Assembly (NCBI GenBank): GCA_900547155.1
Contig: URFH01000008.1
Span: 1-64,000, forward strand
Length of the DNA: 64,000 bases
Reading direction: 5' to 3'
DNA from: an uncultured bacterium
GTDB taxonomy: Bacteria; Cyanobacteriota; Vampirovibrionia; Gastranaerophilales; Gastranaerophilaceae
Shown piece after piece: positions 16,586 to 25,635 of the stretch. Position numbers and translations under genes: made by a program. Under the pieces are notes generated by a model, which was given only the letters and a program-made list of their open reading frames with translations, searched no databases and was not told the origin of the DNA. The first letter of the stretch is position 1. Each line of letters begins with the position of its first letter.

Positions 16586-17836
16586 TTAAATATCTTTAAA
16601 TTCAGCGATTATTGTTTCATTTTGATTTATGATATCAAACATTTCCCTGCTAAAAATTTCAACCGGAACAACAGGGATAGTTCCGTCGTTAGTTTTTACA
16701 TTTTTATCAAGCACAAAAGCACCGTTTTTGGAGGACTTTACATAATTTATTTCATTCGGCAGGCGAAGCAGCTTATCTTTAATACGCAAAACCCCGTCTT
16801 TAGCGCAAATAAAATTGCTCTTATAAAAGTTGCAGCATTTTGAGCAGATTTTGAATTTTCCATGCTCCATAAGCGACGCCCTGAGGGAGTTTGCTGTTTC
16901 ATTGTTCCACAAGTCCCAAAAACACTGTTCTTTTATGTTGCCGATGATGTTGCCAATACAGTTAGAAACATTTCCATCCGGATGGATAGTAGGGTTCATC
17001 CAGGGAGTGGTGCAGATTCTGCCCGGTCTGATTTTATCAAGGTCTTTATCCAGATAATAATTTTTGAGTTCTTCCTCTTCAAGCGCAGGGAACATAAAAG
17101 CATTCTTAGCCCCGCTGTATTTCATTTTTTCAAAAGAGGTTTTAATTTTTTCGACATAATTTTCATCAATCAAATATTCTTTGCGCGGAATAAGTCCGCC
17201 GCCGTAGCTTTTCCCCAGACGCTCCGTCCATTCTTTCTTAGTAAGCTCATTCAGTGCCTCACTGGAGAATTGCAAATGCTGCAAAGTAACGACATTTATT
17301 CGATTTTCCATCATAAATTCAAGAAATTCCGGAAGTTCATCAACATTATCCGGCAAGATTACGCTGTTTATGTTGATTTTTGCATAGGGGCAGAATTTTT
17401 GGATACATTTCATATTATTTATAACTTTATCAAAAAGCCCGTGCATATTTCTTATGCGATTATGGGTTTCTCCAAGCCCGTCAATACTCAGCGTTATTGT
17501 CAACTTCTCCTTAAAATCAGAAAAAGCTCTAATATACTTGTCCAGAAGCAATCCGTTAGTAACAATTTGCACACTAAAGCCATACCCCTGGGCTGAGCGC
17601 AAAAGCACGTCAAAATCAGGATACAATAGAGGCTCTCCGCCCATAAAGAGCAATTTAGGTTTTGGTTCAACATCAGCTATTGAATCCAAAATGCAAATCC
17701 ACTCCTCAATACTCATTTCAGCAGGTGCGCAATTTTTAAACCCTGCGCCGTACTGCGTACACATTGAGCAGCACAAATTGCACCTGTAAGTAAGACAGAG
17801 TATAAATTCCATCTCAAAAGGTAGCTCTACTGCCAC
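16586..17836 (-). CDS. Radical SAM enzyme with SPASM-like C-terminal cysteines
   Basis: A 416-residue enzyme. Cluster motif C19-x3-C23-x2-C26 in YRCNLCCSMCTQYG and SAM-binding LLFMGGEPLLYPDF. The C-terminal part has ICTTPWMNPTIHPDGNVSNC, then KICSKCCNFYKSNFIC, the spacing of a SPASM or twitch auxiliary-cluster domain, and a further ~65 residues (LRLPNEINYVKSSKNGAF...) of unknown fold. GTG start at 17836: GGAGG lies six bases upstream, and the gene overlaps the HAD gene by ten bases. SPASM-type enzymes mostly modify peptides or proteins. The neighbours are FKG-tagged proteins, so one of these could be its substrate; that is a hypothesis. Distinct from the RiPP enzyme at 9446, with only general resemblance. 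Confidence 0.85.
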   Translation of the reverse strand: MAVELPFEMEFILCLTYRCNLCCSMCTQYGAGFKNCAPAEMSIEEWICILDSIADVEPKPKLLFMGGEPLLYPDFDVLLRSAQGYGFSVQIVTNGLLLDKYIRAFSDFKEKLTITLSIDGLGETHNRIRNMHGLFDKVINNMKCIQKFCPYAKININSVILPDNVDELPEFLEFMMENRINVVTLQHLQFSSEALNELTKKEWTERLGKSYGGGLIPRKEYLIDENYVEKIKTSFEKMKYSGAKNAFMFPALEEEELKNYYLDKDLDKIRPGRICTTPWMNPTIHPDGNVSNCIGNIIGNIKEQCFWDLWNNETANSLRASLMEHGKFKICSKCCNFYKSNFICAKDGVLRIKDKLLRLPNEINYVKSSKNGAFVLDKNVKTNDGTIPVVPVEIFSREMFDIINQNETIIAEFKDI

Positions 17837-19098
17837 AGGACACCTCCCGCCAGCAGGTCATTAAATATTTCATTGCCCATGCCAAAAGAATATTCGTCGT
17901 TTTCCAGAGAATAGTTGTACATCGCTTTCTGGATTTTGCTCAAAAACTCTGCCCTGTTGTTTTTTGCGCAATAAATCTTGTGAATTCCTTTTCCGTCAAG
18001 AATTTCCCCCATTTTTCTTAAATGTTCAAGTGAGGGGCTGTTTGAGGTTATAATTGCAGCAAACGGGAGTTTTTTCAATGCAGAAAGAACCTCCGGGTTG
18101 CTTAATACATCCTCCATCCGTGAATTTTTGTCAATTTTCACATTATAAAGTTCCAGATAGTTCAACGGATTGAGCATTTCTTCGTCATTTATTTCGTCAC
18201 CCGCCGCAATAACAAGGTCATTTGTGTCATTTTTGATGATATTTTTTATTTCTTCTCTTGTGTCGAAGAGTTTTGAAAGCTTTTTGCCGTTCACAACCGC
18301 TGTTAATATAAGTTTTGTTGACGGAGCGATTTCATAGCTGCCATCTTGCTTGTATTGGGGCAGCCAGGTGTGTTTATCGTTTTCATAATACTCAACTTCT
18401 GCGCCAACACCTGCATTTTTAATCATTTCAACTGTTTCATCTTTGATTTTCGCTGTGTTCAGGTATTTTGAAAAAGCAACTTCTATCATGCCCGCATAAT
18501 CCCCCTCAAATGAGGCATAATTGCGTTTTTGGGGATTATTATCTCTGTTTAGTACAGTTTCAAGAGAATCCTGCTCATAACAGTAATAATCAGCATTCAC
18601 CGGAGCCTCAACCAGATATGCAGACGGATTTGTACGTTTTATTATGGAGGCCAGAGAACTTTTTAATTTTTGAGAATCCCAGTTTGTTGCATATTTTTGG
18701 ATTTTTGCGGCTTTAGAATCGTCTTTTACCCATCTGCCGTCTTTTTTGTAGAATTTGTCCCCCCCGTTATTGGTAATTAATACATCAGGCGAGTGGTAAG
18801 TAAGATTTTTGTCTTTTATTTTTCTTTCGACAAAATAATATTCAGATGGATTTCGTCCGGTCGTCAAAAGCAGCGTAATTTTGTCTTTACGGGTGTTTAA
18901 AAAGTTAGAAATTTTTGAAAAATATTCACTAAATTCGTTTCTGCGTTCAGGTGAATGGGAAAGAGGGCTCTCTTTACAGATTTCGTCGTGAGAAAATGGC
19001 ATGTATGTATTGTCAAAATCCGTATAAATAAATGTATGACCCGATTTGAACTGTACAGGCGTCCGATAGCGAATTCCGCCCGTTAGCGATATCTTCAT
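17827..19098 (-). CDS. HAD-family phosphatase (sucrose-phosphatase-like) with FKSG tag
   Basis: A 423-residue protein. After a tag-like N-terminus (MKISLTGGIRYRTPVQFKSG) comes HAD motif I, TDFDNTYMP (nucleophile DxD), motif II LLLTTGRN, and motif IV IAAGDEINDEEML, the pattern of Cof/sucrose-phosphate phosphatase-type (HAD-IIB) enzymes. Residues 330-423 add a further alpha/beta portion ending in LLAGGVLWQ. Its likely substrate is a phosphorylated sugar, which would fit the amylase-like gene in the same operon. It is the first gene of the operon 17827-19098 to 12459, and is divergent from the kinase-like gene at 19243 across a region with a long inverted repeat. Confidence 0.8.
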   Translation of the reverse strand: MKISLTGGIRYRTPVQFKSGHTFIYTDFDNTYMPFSHDEICKESPLSHSPERRNEFSEYFSKISNFLNTRKDKITLLLTTGRNPSEYYFVERKIKDKNLTYHSPDVLITNNGGDKFYKKDGRWVKDDSKAAKIQKYATNWDSQKLKSSLASIIKRTNPSAYLVEAPVNADYYCYEQDSLETVLNRDNNPQKRNYASFEGDYAGMIEVAFSKYLNTAKIKDETVEMIKNAGVGAEVEYYENDKHTWLPQYKQDGSYEIAPSTKLILTAVVNGKKLSKLFDTREEIKNIIKNDTNDLVIAAGDEINDEEMLNPLNYLELYNVKIDKNSRMEDVLSNPEVLSALKKLPFAAIITSNSPSLEHLRKMGEILDGKGIHKIYCAKNNRAEFLSKIQKAMYNYSLENDEYSFGMGNEIFNDLLAGGVLWQ

Positions 19099-19141
19099 TA
19101 AAGAGAACCTCGTTGTTTATTTATGACAATAACGTGAACAT

Positions 19142-19198
19142 AAAAATTTTTGCTAGTTTTTTAACAAAAAGTTACACTTGTAATAGCAAAAAATTTTT
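19142..19198. promoter_or_regulatory. Inverted repeat in divergent promoter region
   Basis: Arms AAAAATTTTTGCTA (19142-19155) and TAGCAAAAAATTTTT (19184-19198) flank a 28-base centre. It lies between divergent genes (HAD operon to the left, kinase-like gene to the right) and just before a TATAAT box at 19210-19215. A shared operator is possible; AT-rich composition weakens the case. Confidence 0.4.
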
Positions 19199-19242
19199 GT
19201 GGTAGGATTTATAATAATGGTTTCTAACTAAGGGGAAAATTT

Positions 19243-20934
19243 ATGAGAGTTGCATCTGTTCAAAGAAGTTTAGGCTATGAAAGTGTTTCACAAAATCGCA
19301 AAAGCGTTTCGTATTTACAAAAAAACATGCCGGCAAATGACGTTTTTGTTCGCACACAAAATATTTCATTTAAAGGCGGTTACGAGCGTGCAGCAGCAGA
19401 AGAATTTATCGAAAAGATAGAAAAAGGAGAACTAAAACCCTCCGGTCAGGGTTATCAGGGTGCATATTATAAAATCAATGATGAAATAGGAATAAAAGCG
19501 CCAAATCCGATGTTTGCCGACAAGCCGGACGCAGATGTTAAGGGGTTAAAAAACATAAAAGAGTATTTTGCCCTGCAAAAAATTAATGAAATAGACCCGG
19601 AAATTGCACCAAAGGCATACGACCTGATAGAAAAAAACGGAAAAAATTATCTTGTCATGGAAAACATTAAGGGGGCTCACCCGTTGGATTCCAAATTGAA
19701 CAAAGAAATTCTTACCGATTTAATGAAAAAATTCTTTACGCTGGACACAAACGGAATCTTCCACAGCGACCTGCAAAGCGGAAATATAATCATCACCCCC
19801 GAAAATAAAACAAAATTGATTGATTTTGGGTCATATCTGGTTTATACAAACGATGGCAGACATATTGAAGCCGATACAGCAGAAGTTGATATATTCAAAA
19901 ACGGCTGGTTGAAAAAGGAAATGAACTCAACACGCGAGGGAAGATTCATCGCAAGATACTACCACATCCCTCCATTTAATAATAATCATAGTCAGGTATT
20001 GTTTTTTGAACCAAAAAACTCCGTGGACAACCGCTTTCTGTGGGGAAACAGCAACGCAGCAAACTTTGAGTTCAGAACACTATACGATTACCTTAAAAGC
20101 GGAAAAGAAGAAAAACCGATGGAGTTCATGAAGCAATACCTGAAGCTGAAAAGTGAAAATTATTCAAATGAATATATCAAATTTCTCAAAACGCTGAAAA
20201 TAGACCCAAAATCAAAAGCAGGGGCGTTCATCCCTTATGATGAGGTGGAAAAAGCAATAGACGAAGAAAAAACTATTGCTAAATTACTCTCCAATCCTAC
20301 TGACGAAATAACACGAATGGAGCTTGAAAAAATACAGCTCAGATGGCTCATAAACGACCATCAGGGCGCAAAAAATAAAGCTTATTCTTATTCGAGTGCA
20401 CTTCGCAAAAATATTGACATTAGACTGGAGAAAGCACAAAAAGGCGGAAACAAGTCAGAAATAGAATACTATGAAATATTAAGAAACAATACTTGTATGC
20501 AGCAGACTTACATGGAAAATAACCGACTGGAACAATTCCAGTCAGGAACTCTTAAAAAAGAAGAAGATATTTTCAATATCATCAAAGAGAAAGCAACACA
20601 AACTCCGGAAACTGCCCCAAAAACAGAAACAATAAAAGAAAATGCAGCAGAAATCACACAAAAAGCAGAAACAACAACCGAAAAAATTAAACAAAAAGCA
20701 GAAGCTCTAGCAACCGAAGTCAAGCAAAAAGCAGAAGCAGCTACAGCAGAAGTCAAACAGAAAACTGAAACTGCAGCAACAGAAATCAAGGAAGAAGCAA
20801 AAAACCAGATTAAAAAAGCTTCCAGAAACTTCAAAAAAGGGTATTGGATTGCCGCAGCGATTGCAGCAGCAGCCGGAGGCGGAATTTACTGGTATCAAAA
20901 AACAAAAGTTGCAAAAGCCAGAGAAGCAAACTAG
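19243..20934 (+). CDS. Protein kinase-like fold protein with FKGG tag and C-terminal membrane anchor
   Basis: A 563-residue protein. The tag region (residues 28-46) reads KNMPANDVFVRTQNISFKGG. A kinase-like core follows: GIKAPN at 83-88 (possible ATP-binding lysine), then FHSDLQSGN at 173-181 with catalytic-type D176 and N181, then LIDFG at 192-196, the equivalent of DFG. This resembles RIO/aminoglycoside-type kinases. Residues 460-535 are a repetitive amphipathic coiled region with EVKQKAEAATA-type 11-residue repeats, followed by a basic FKKGYW and a single hydrophobic helix (AAAIAAAAGGG) and a short basic tail. The C-terminal anchor with a long helical stalk suggests a membrane-tethered kinase. 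AGGGG lies seven bases upstream of the ATG. The substrate is unknown. Confidence 0.75.
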   Translation: MRVASVQRSLGYESVSQNRKSVSYLQKNMPANDVFVRTQNISFKGGYERAAAEEFIEKIEKGELKPSGQGYQGAYYKINDEIGIKAPNPMFADKPDADVKGLKNIKEYFALQKINEIDPEIAPKAYDLIEKNGKNYLVMENIKGAHPLDSKLNKEILTDLMKKFFTLDTNGIFHSDLQSGNIIITPENKTKLIDFGSYLVYTNDGRHIEADTAEVDIFKNGWLKKEMNSTREGRFIARYYHIPPFNNNHSQVLFFEPKNSVDNRFLWGNSNAANFEFRTLYDYLKSGKEEKPMEFMKQYLKLKSENYSNEYIKFLKTLKIDPKSKAGAFIPYDEVEKAIDEEKTIAKLLSNPTDEITRMELEKIQLRWLINDHQGAKNKAYSYSSALRKNIDIRLEKAQKGGNKSEIEYYEILRNNTCMQQTYMENNRLEQFQSGTLKKEEDIFNIIKEKATQTPETAPKTETIKENAAEITQKAETTTEKIKQKAEALATEVKQKAEAATAEVKQKTETAATEIKEEAKNQIKKASRNFKKGYWIAAAIAAAAGGGIYWYQKTKVAKAREAN

Positions 20935-20990
20935 CAAAAAAATTTTTTCAGGGATTTTATCATGATTGAAGACAGAACTTTTGAACAATT

Positions 20991-21665
20991 ATGATAAACA
21001 AAATAAACATCTCTGCGCAGCCCGCTTCTATTAACTTTAAAGCGGTGAAAATAGCGAAAACGCAGAGTTTTGTTGACGGAATAAAGACAGAAATCGACAT
21101 ATACCGGCTTTCGCATAAAGATTGCCCGTTTTTGCACAATCTGGCTCAAACCGTTGAGCCTGCACGGCTAATGCCCAAAGACGCACAAAAGCATGGATTT
21201 GAACGCTGGAAAGAAATTTTCTTCTACGCCGTAGAAAACGCTATGCGCACTGAATACAGGTCTTATCTGGCCGTAACAAAAAACAAACCCTGCGGCTTGA
21301 TTAACTTTAAAACAATGAACAAAGATACCCATGTCGAGTGCATTTGCACATGGCCCGTGAAAATCAATGAAAAAGTCAAATTTGCCGGAAAAAGCCTTTT
21401 TAATCAGGTTCTTGAATACCATAAAAAAGCCGGCTCCGACAAAATCACTATAGAAGCAATCGTAAACGGGCATTCGCACCCTTTGGAAAGATATATTGAT
21501 TTGGGATTTGTGCCTGTTCGCAATCTCGACCATACCGTAGCAATGGAAATGTCAAAGAAAACCGCAGAAAAGCTCCAGAAAAGATTTGCAGGCTATTTCA
21601 CCAGCACTCCGTCCGAAACAGGAAAGGAAATCAACCTCAATAAATCGCTAAACCTCGATTTTTAA
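20991..21665 (+). CDS. Putative GNAT acetyltransferase with N-terminal NFKA tag
   Basis: A 224-residue protein. The N-terminus MINKINISAQPASINFKAV carries the tag. The body resembles a GNAT domain: RSYLAVTKNKPCGLINFKTM (strand pair), THVECICTWPVKINEKVKFAGKSLF (beta-4 and the pyrophosphate-binding loop region), ITIEAIVNGHSHPLERYIDLGF (beta-5 and last helix with LERYIDLGF, the usual 'Y-x-x-x-GF' ending). Length fits a single-domain acetyltransferase. It sits 56 bases after the kinase-like gene in the same direction and ends four bases into the convergent thioesterase gene. Acceptor unknown. Confidence 0.65.
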   Translation: MINKINISAQPASINFKAVKIAKTQSFVDGIKTEIDIYRLSHKDCPFLHNLAQTVEPARLMPKDAQKHGFERWKEIFFYAVENAMRTEYRSYLAVTKNKPCGLINFKTMNKDTHVECICTWPVKINEKVKFAGKSLFNQVLEYHKKAGSDKITIEAIVNGHSHPLERYIDLGFVPVRNLDHTVAMEMSKKTAEKLQKRFAGYFTSTPSETGKEINLNKSLNLDF

Positions 21666-22078
21666 ACCGCAGCAGCCTGTTTTTTGCACGCATTATAAAT
21701 ATAATCCGGAATTCTGCGATACATTTTCCCTGTGTGCGTATTCACTGCAACGCAGGTCACTCTGGCTTCAATATTCACTTCGCCTGTTTCTTTGTTGCTT
21801 ATAATTTGCTTAAAAACGATTTTTACCGGTGAACATTCTTCAATTTCTGTTTCGATTTTCACAATATCATCAAGTTTTGCGCTGCTTTTGTATTTTACAC
21901 TCAAATCTCGCACGGGGAGGATGTCGCCGGTTTCCTGAAGCTGTTTTAAATCCAGTCCGAGCAGATTTGTCAACTCAACACGCGCCGCCTCCATCCAGCG
22001 CAGATAAGCACCATGCCAGACAACCTGATATGCATCCGTATCAGCATAATAGACGCGCACTTCATTTGTATATTTCAT
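21662..22078 (-). CDS. YbgC/FadM-type acyl-CoA thioesterase (4HBT, hotdog fold)
   Basis: A 138-residue hotdog-fold thioesterase. The N-terminal VYYADTDAYQVVWHGAYLRW matches the 4-hydroxybenzoyl-CoA thioesterase signature, with the catalytic aspartate in YADTD and the conserved histidine before the AYL helix; EAARVELTNLLG continues the family pattern. Length is usual for YbgC. It would hydrolyse short-chain acyl-CoA or acyl-ACP in the cytoplasm. Preceded on the same strand by a TPR protein gene 20 bases upstream. Confidence 0.92.
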   Translation of the reverse strand: MKYTNEVRVYYADTDAYQVVWHGAYLRWMEAARVELTNLLGLDLKQLQETGDILPVRDLSVKYKSSAKLDDIVKIETEIEECSPVKIVFKQIISNKETGEVNIEARVTCVAVNTHTGKMYRRIPDYIYNACKKQAAAV

Positions 22079-22098
22079 AAAAATTCTCCCTCAAAAAA

Positions 22099-23700
22099 TT
22101 ATTCGAACAAATCCTGAATTTTTTCCTTAATTTCCTGAGGATCAAGTTCGTTCGTAACGTTATTCAAATCCATTGCGACCTGATAAAGCTTTGCAGCCTC
22201 GATTTTGTCGCCTTTTATCGCAACAGAACGCGCAAGATTGTAATAAGCGAGCGCATAATTCGGATTGTATTCAACGGCTTTTTCAAAAAGGTCGATTGCG
22301 TGCTGAATTCTGCCCAAATCGTCCAGATAAATCACGCCGAGGTTGTTATAAGCGATATCATAGCTGTTATCGTATTTTATGGCGAGTTCGTATTCCTTAA
22401 TCGCCTCCGGAATGTCGCCTTTTCCCCAGTGGAGAAAACCGAGGTTACAGTGGATTTTCGCATTAGTCGGATCGAGCTCCAGAGCGCGCCTGTAAATCGT
22501 CAGAGCGTTGTTATATTCCTGTTTGTCATAAAAAGCGCTTCCGAGGTTCACAAAAATATCAATATCGGTAGGCGTGAGCAAATATGCACACTGATAGGCG
22601 CTGATTGCCGCGTCAGTGTTCTTTTCGCCCTCCTGAAATACATATCCGAGCGTCTGCGCAATTACGCTTGTCCATTTCGGGTTCGGATTCAGCGAAATTG
22701 CGTTCTGATAATAGCCGATTGCCTCTTTTGCTTCACCTTTCAGGTACAAAATGTTTGCCAGATTGCTCTGATATTCGGCAGCATTGGGCTGAATTTCAAT
22801 CAGCCGTTTGTAAGCGTCAATTGCGCTGTCAAAATCGCCGATTTCTTCGTAAACAAGGCACAATGAACGGTATGCGGTAATATTCAGGCTGTCCATCATT
22901 ATCGCCATCTTATATTCAAGAATTGCGTCCTCAAAACGCCCGAGCGCCCTGTAAATATCGCCCAGAAGGCAATAAAGAAGCACAAATCCGGGTGCTTTTT
23001 CAAGCGCAGCGCGATAAACCTCAAGCGCGGAATCAACGCCCCTCGTTGCAGCCATATACCAGCCTTTCAGGAGCATTGGCAGAAACGAAAGGTAAGAAAG
23101 CGTTTTAAAAACGTTTTTCAGCGCTTCTTTATCAAACGGAAGCGTCAAAACCGACAGCAAAAGCTCGGAATTGCGCCGCATTGAGACCTTAAAGCCCTTG
23201 ACTGACATTACTCTGAGCAGGTTAAAAATCAGAAAATGCGCTCTTGAAGATGCAAAAGGCGCGAGTTTTATTGATTTTTCAGCAAACTCGAGCGCGTCTT
23301 GAAAATGAGCCTTTTTTGTATGGCAGGACGCAATCATATAGTACGCAATCGCCATTTTTTCATTTTTTTCAATTGCAAGGTTAAAATAATTTATCGCCCT
23401 GTCGATTTCGTTTTTATAAAAGAACGCCATCCCGATTTTAAAATAGATTTCGCCCGAATCCATGTAAGTTTCGAGCGCCCGCTGATACTCGGTAATCGCC
23501 TCATCAAGGTACTGGCGCGCCTGATGGATATCAAAATGCCATTCCATGTACAAATCACCGAGCCTGACGTGCAAATCAGCATTTGTCGGGTCATTAGAAA
23601 GCGCAAACTGGCAGCATTCTATCGCTTTTTGAAGATTGCCGTTTTTGTAGAACCTGTCTATATCCCTTTTATAAGATTGTATGTCTTCGGTGGTGTTCAT
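22099..23700 (-). CDS. Tetratricopeptide repeat (TPR) protein
   Basis: A 533-residue protein composed almost entirely of TPR units. Clear 34-residue repeats include NADLHVRLGDLYMEW, GEIYFKIGMAFFYKNEIDRAI, AKIHCNLGFLHWGKGDIPEAI, YDIAYNNLGVIYLDD and YALAYYNLARSVAIKGDKIEA. About twelve units are present, interrupted near residues 170-215 by a less regular helical stretch (MLLKGWYMAATRG). No signal peptide. TPR arrays bind other proteins; no partner can be named. It lies between the PilZ gene and the thioesterase gene on the same strand, 67 bases after the former, so it may be part of that transcript. Confidence 0.92.
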   Translation of the reverse strand: MNTTEDIQSYKRDIDRFYKNGNLQKAIECCQFALSNDPTNADLHVRLGDLYMEWHFDIHQARQYLDEAITEYQRALETYMDSGEIYFKIGMAFFYKNEIDRAINYFNLAIEKNEKMAIAYYMIASCHTKKAHFQDALEFAEKSIKLAPFASSRAHFLIFNLLRVMSVKGFKVSMRRNSELLLSVLTLPFDKEALKNVFKTLSYLSFLPMLLKGWYMAATRGVDSALEVYRAALEKAPGFVLLYCLLGDIYRALGRFEDAILEYKMAIMMDSLNITAYRSLCLVYEEIGDFDSAIDAYKRLIEIQPNAAEYQSNLANILYLKGEAKEAIGYYQNAISLNPNPKWTSVIAQTLGYVFQEGEKNTDAAISAYQCAYLLTPTDIDIFVNLGSAFYDKQEYNNALTIYRRALELDPTNAKIHCNLGFLHWGKGDIPEAIKEYELAIKYDNSYDIAYNNLGVIYLDDLGRIQHAIDLFEKAVEYNPNYALAYYNLARSVAIKGDKIEAAKLYQVAMDLNNVTNELDPQEIKEKIQDLFE

Positions 23701-23767
23701 TACTTTTTCATGCCCATTGTTTCTTTATTCATCTTAATTTAATTACCTGAATTTTGCAAACCCGTAA

Positions 23768-24382
23768 TCAATATTTGCGAATCCTTTCACGTTCAATCAG
23801 GACGCACTTTTTGATGATTCTTTCGCGTTGTTTTTCTTCTATCTGGGTATATTCAAAAACGTATTCGTTTTTTTTGTCGGGATTTTTCTTAAAAACCCTG
23901 CCCGAAAGCTTTATCGGGTCGTCAATTGAAGAAATTCGCAGTTCTCCTGCATAAATTTCTTCAGGTTTAATTTCTTCTTTGCAAAAAAACCTTACCCCGC
24001 CGCCGGAAACGTCAATTGTGCGTGCAGAAAGCTTTTTGCCGTCAACAATTATATAAAAATCGGTTTCATAACTAATTCTGAAGTACTGACGGCGCTGGAT
24101 AACCTGCTGTTCTTCCTTAAATTCAATGGTGATAAGGTTTTCTTCGTTCGGCGGCTCAATAATCATAGGGTTGAGAATCAAAATCCCGGAATACGAATAA
24201 ATATAAGCCTTAACAACCTCGCCCTCACCGAGATAGCCCAAATAACGGCGCGATTCGAGCGGAAAGCTCAAAATCAGCCTGTCTGCCTCAGTATCAACCA
24301 CGTAGCAGTCAATATTGCAGACTTTTTTGCTTGAATCCTCAAATTCTATTCTGACTTTTGTATCTTTTGAAATTCTTCTCAT
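23768..24382 (-). CDS. PilZ-domain protein (candidate cyclic-di-GMP receptor)
   Basis: A 204-residue protein with a YcgR-type arrangement. Residues 1-95 form an N-terminal beta domain (VRIEFEDSSKKVCNIDCYVVDTEADRLILSF). The PilZ domain follows: IQRRQYFRISY gives the RxxxR motif, and TIDVSGGGVRFFC gives the D-x-S-x-x-G motif, the two parts that bind c-di-GMP. It overlaps the preceding M16 gene by four bases (ATGA), so it is translationally coupled. No flagellar or cellulose gene is nearby, so the output pathway is unknown. Confidence 0.9.
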   Translation of the reverse strand: MRRISKDTKVRIEFEDSSKKVCNIDCYVVDTEADRLILSFPLESRRYLGYLGEGEVVKAYIYSYSGILILNPMIIEPPNEENLITIEFKEEQQVIQRRQYFRISYETDFYIIVDGKKLSARTIDVSGGGVRFFCKEEIKPEEIYAGELRISSIDDPIKLSGRVFKKNPDKKNEYVFEYTQIEEKQRERIIKKCVLIERERIRKY

Positions 24383-25611
24383 TCTATATCTCCGAGATAT
24401 TTTGAGGGCGCCAGCACCACAAGAACATGCGGGTCTTTAATATACTTATCGGCACAATTTTGAATTTCTTTAACGGAAACATTTTTAATTTTTTCCACAA
24501 GTTTTTCCTCAAAATCGCATCCAAGCCCCTTATCCTCATAAAAACCTATCTGCGAAGCCTGCTGGAGGTTGGTTTCGAGGATAAATTCGCGTTTTCCGAG
24601 CAGATTATTCTTGGCGTTTTCAAGCTCCTGTTCTGAAACCGGAATATTTTTGATTTTTTCCAGCTCAACATTGAACATTTCAAGAGAAGTCTTGATATTT
24701 TTAGGTTCTGTCGCGATATAAACCGAGAAATTCGCAGATTTTTCAAAAGTTTCATACCCGCTTCTCACAACGTAAGCAAGCCCTTTTTTATCCCGCAATT
24801 CCACAAAAAGCCGCGAAGAAAGCCCGCTTGCGCCCAGAATCGTGTTCAAAAGCAAAATTGCCGGATAATCCCCGCTAAAAATAGGCGGAAAATGCCAGCC
24901 CATAAGAATCTGCGCCTGAGAAGCGTCCTCTTTTGCGATTTTTACGAGTTTGTTCTCCCCGAGAACCGGAGCCGGAATTCTAGAATCCCTTTCTGTGCCG
25001 TTTTTCACGTTATTAAAATATTTGTTGAACAAATCGAGGATTTTTTCTTCCTCAAAATCGCCTGCAACGCTGACAACCTTTGCAGAATCGCTGAGAAGCC
25101 CGTCATAGAGCGTTTTCAGCTGTTCATATCCGATGGAATCAATATCTTCAAGGATTTTTGTAAAAGTATTTCCATAAACGTGATTTGCGTAGATATTTCG
25201 GTAATAAGCGTCAACAGCCCTAGATTTCGGGGAATCCAGCTCTGCCTGAATTTCGCCTTTTAGCTTAAATTTCTCCTTTTCTGTGTCCGCAAGCGTCGAA
25301 TTTTGCACCATATCGGCCATAAGTTCGATACATTTTTCAATATCTTCATTTAAACAAATCGCCTTAATCCTGATATAGTCCTGTTTCATCTCGCTAAAGC
25401 ATTCAATCGCATTTTCGTCCATTTCAGCCGCCAGTTCTTCTGCGCTGCGATTTTTCGTTCCCTGCGAAAGCAGCCTTGAAATCAGCGAATATTCGCCGGC
25501 TTTTTCTTCGGGTTTTGTAATTTTTAAATAGAAACAGAGCGCGATTCTCGGCGTTTCTTTGTTTTCTTTCAAAATTACTGGAATATTGTTTTTCAAATAT
25601 AATTTTTTCAT
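24379..25611 (-). CDS. M16-family peptidase-like protein, catalytically inactive partner
   Basis: A 410-residue protein of the insulinase/pitrilysin (M16) fold: an N-terminal half with YSLISRLLSQGTKNRSAEELA and MDENAIECFSEM, and a C-terminal half with AKEDASQAQILMGWHFPP and ILGASGLSSRLFVELRDKKGLAYVVRSGY, the conserved M16 C-domain block with the R/Y pair. The zinc-binding HxxEH is absent (the site reads SLISR), so it should not cleave peptides itself. It directly follows the active M16 gene (24 bases apart), as in two-component M16 peptidases such as mitochondrial-processing-peptidase-like pairs. Probably forms a heterodimer with it. Confidence 0.88.
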   Translation of the reverse strand: MKKLYLKNNIPVILKENKETPRIALCFYLKITKPEEKAGEYSLISRLLSQGTKNRSAEELAAEMDENAIECFSEMKQDYIRIKAICLNEDIEKCIELMADMVQNSTLADTEKEKFKLKGEIQAELDSPKSRAVDAYYRNIYANHVYGNTFTKILEDIDSIGYEQLKTLYDGLLSDSAKVVSVAGDFEEEKILDLFNKYFNNVKNGTERDSRIPAPVLGENKLVKIAKEDASQAQILMGWHFPPIFSGDYPAILLLNTILGASGLSSRLFVELRDKKGLAYVVRSGYETFEKSANFSVYIATEPKNIKTSLEMFNVELEKIKNIPVSEQELENAKNNLLGKREFILETNLQQASQIGFYEDKGLGCDFEEKLVEKIKNVSVKEIQNCADKYIKDPHVLVVLAPSKYLGDIE

Positions 25612-25635
25612 TTTTTTATCCTTATAAATAGTTGT

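Noticed and set aside
16862..17596. 244-residue open frame on the plus strand
   Set aside because: Antisense to the radical SAM gene, whose motifs and ribosome site are clear; the frame has no recognisable domain.
20508..20834. Cysteine-rich open frame on the minus strand
   Set aside because: Shadow of the repetitive KQKAEAATA region of the kinase-like protein.
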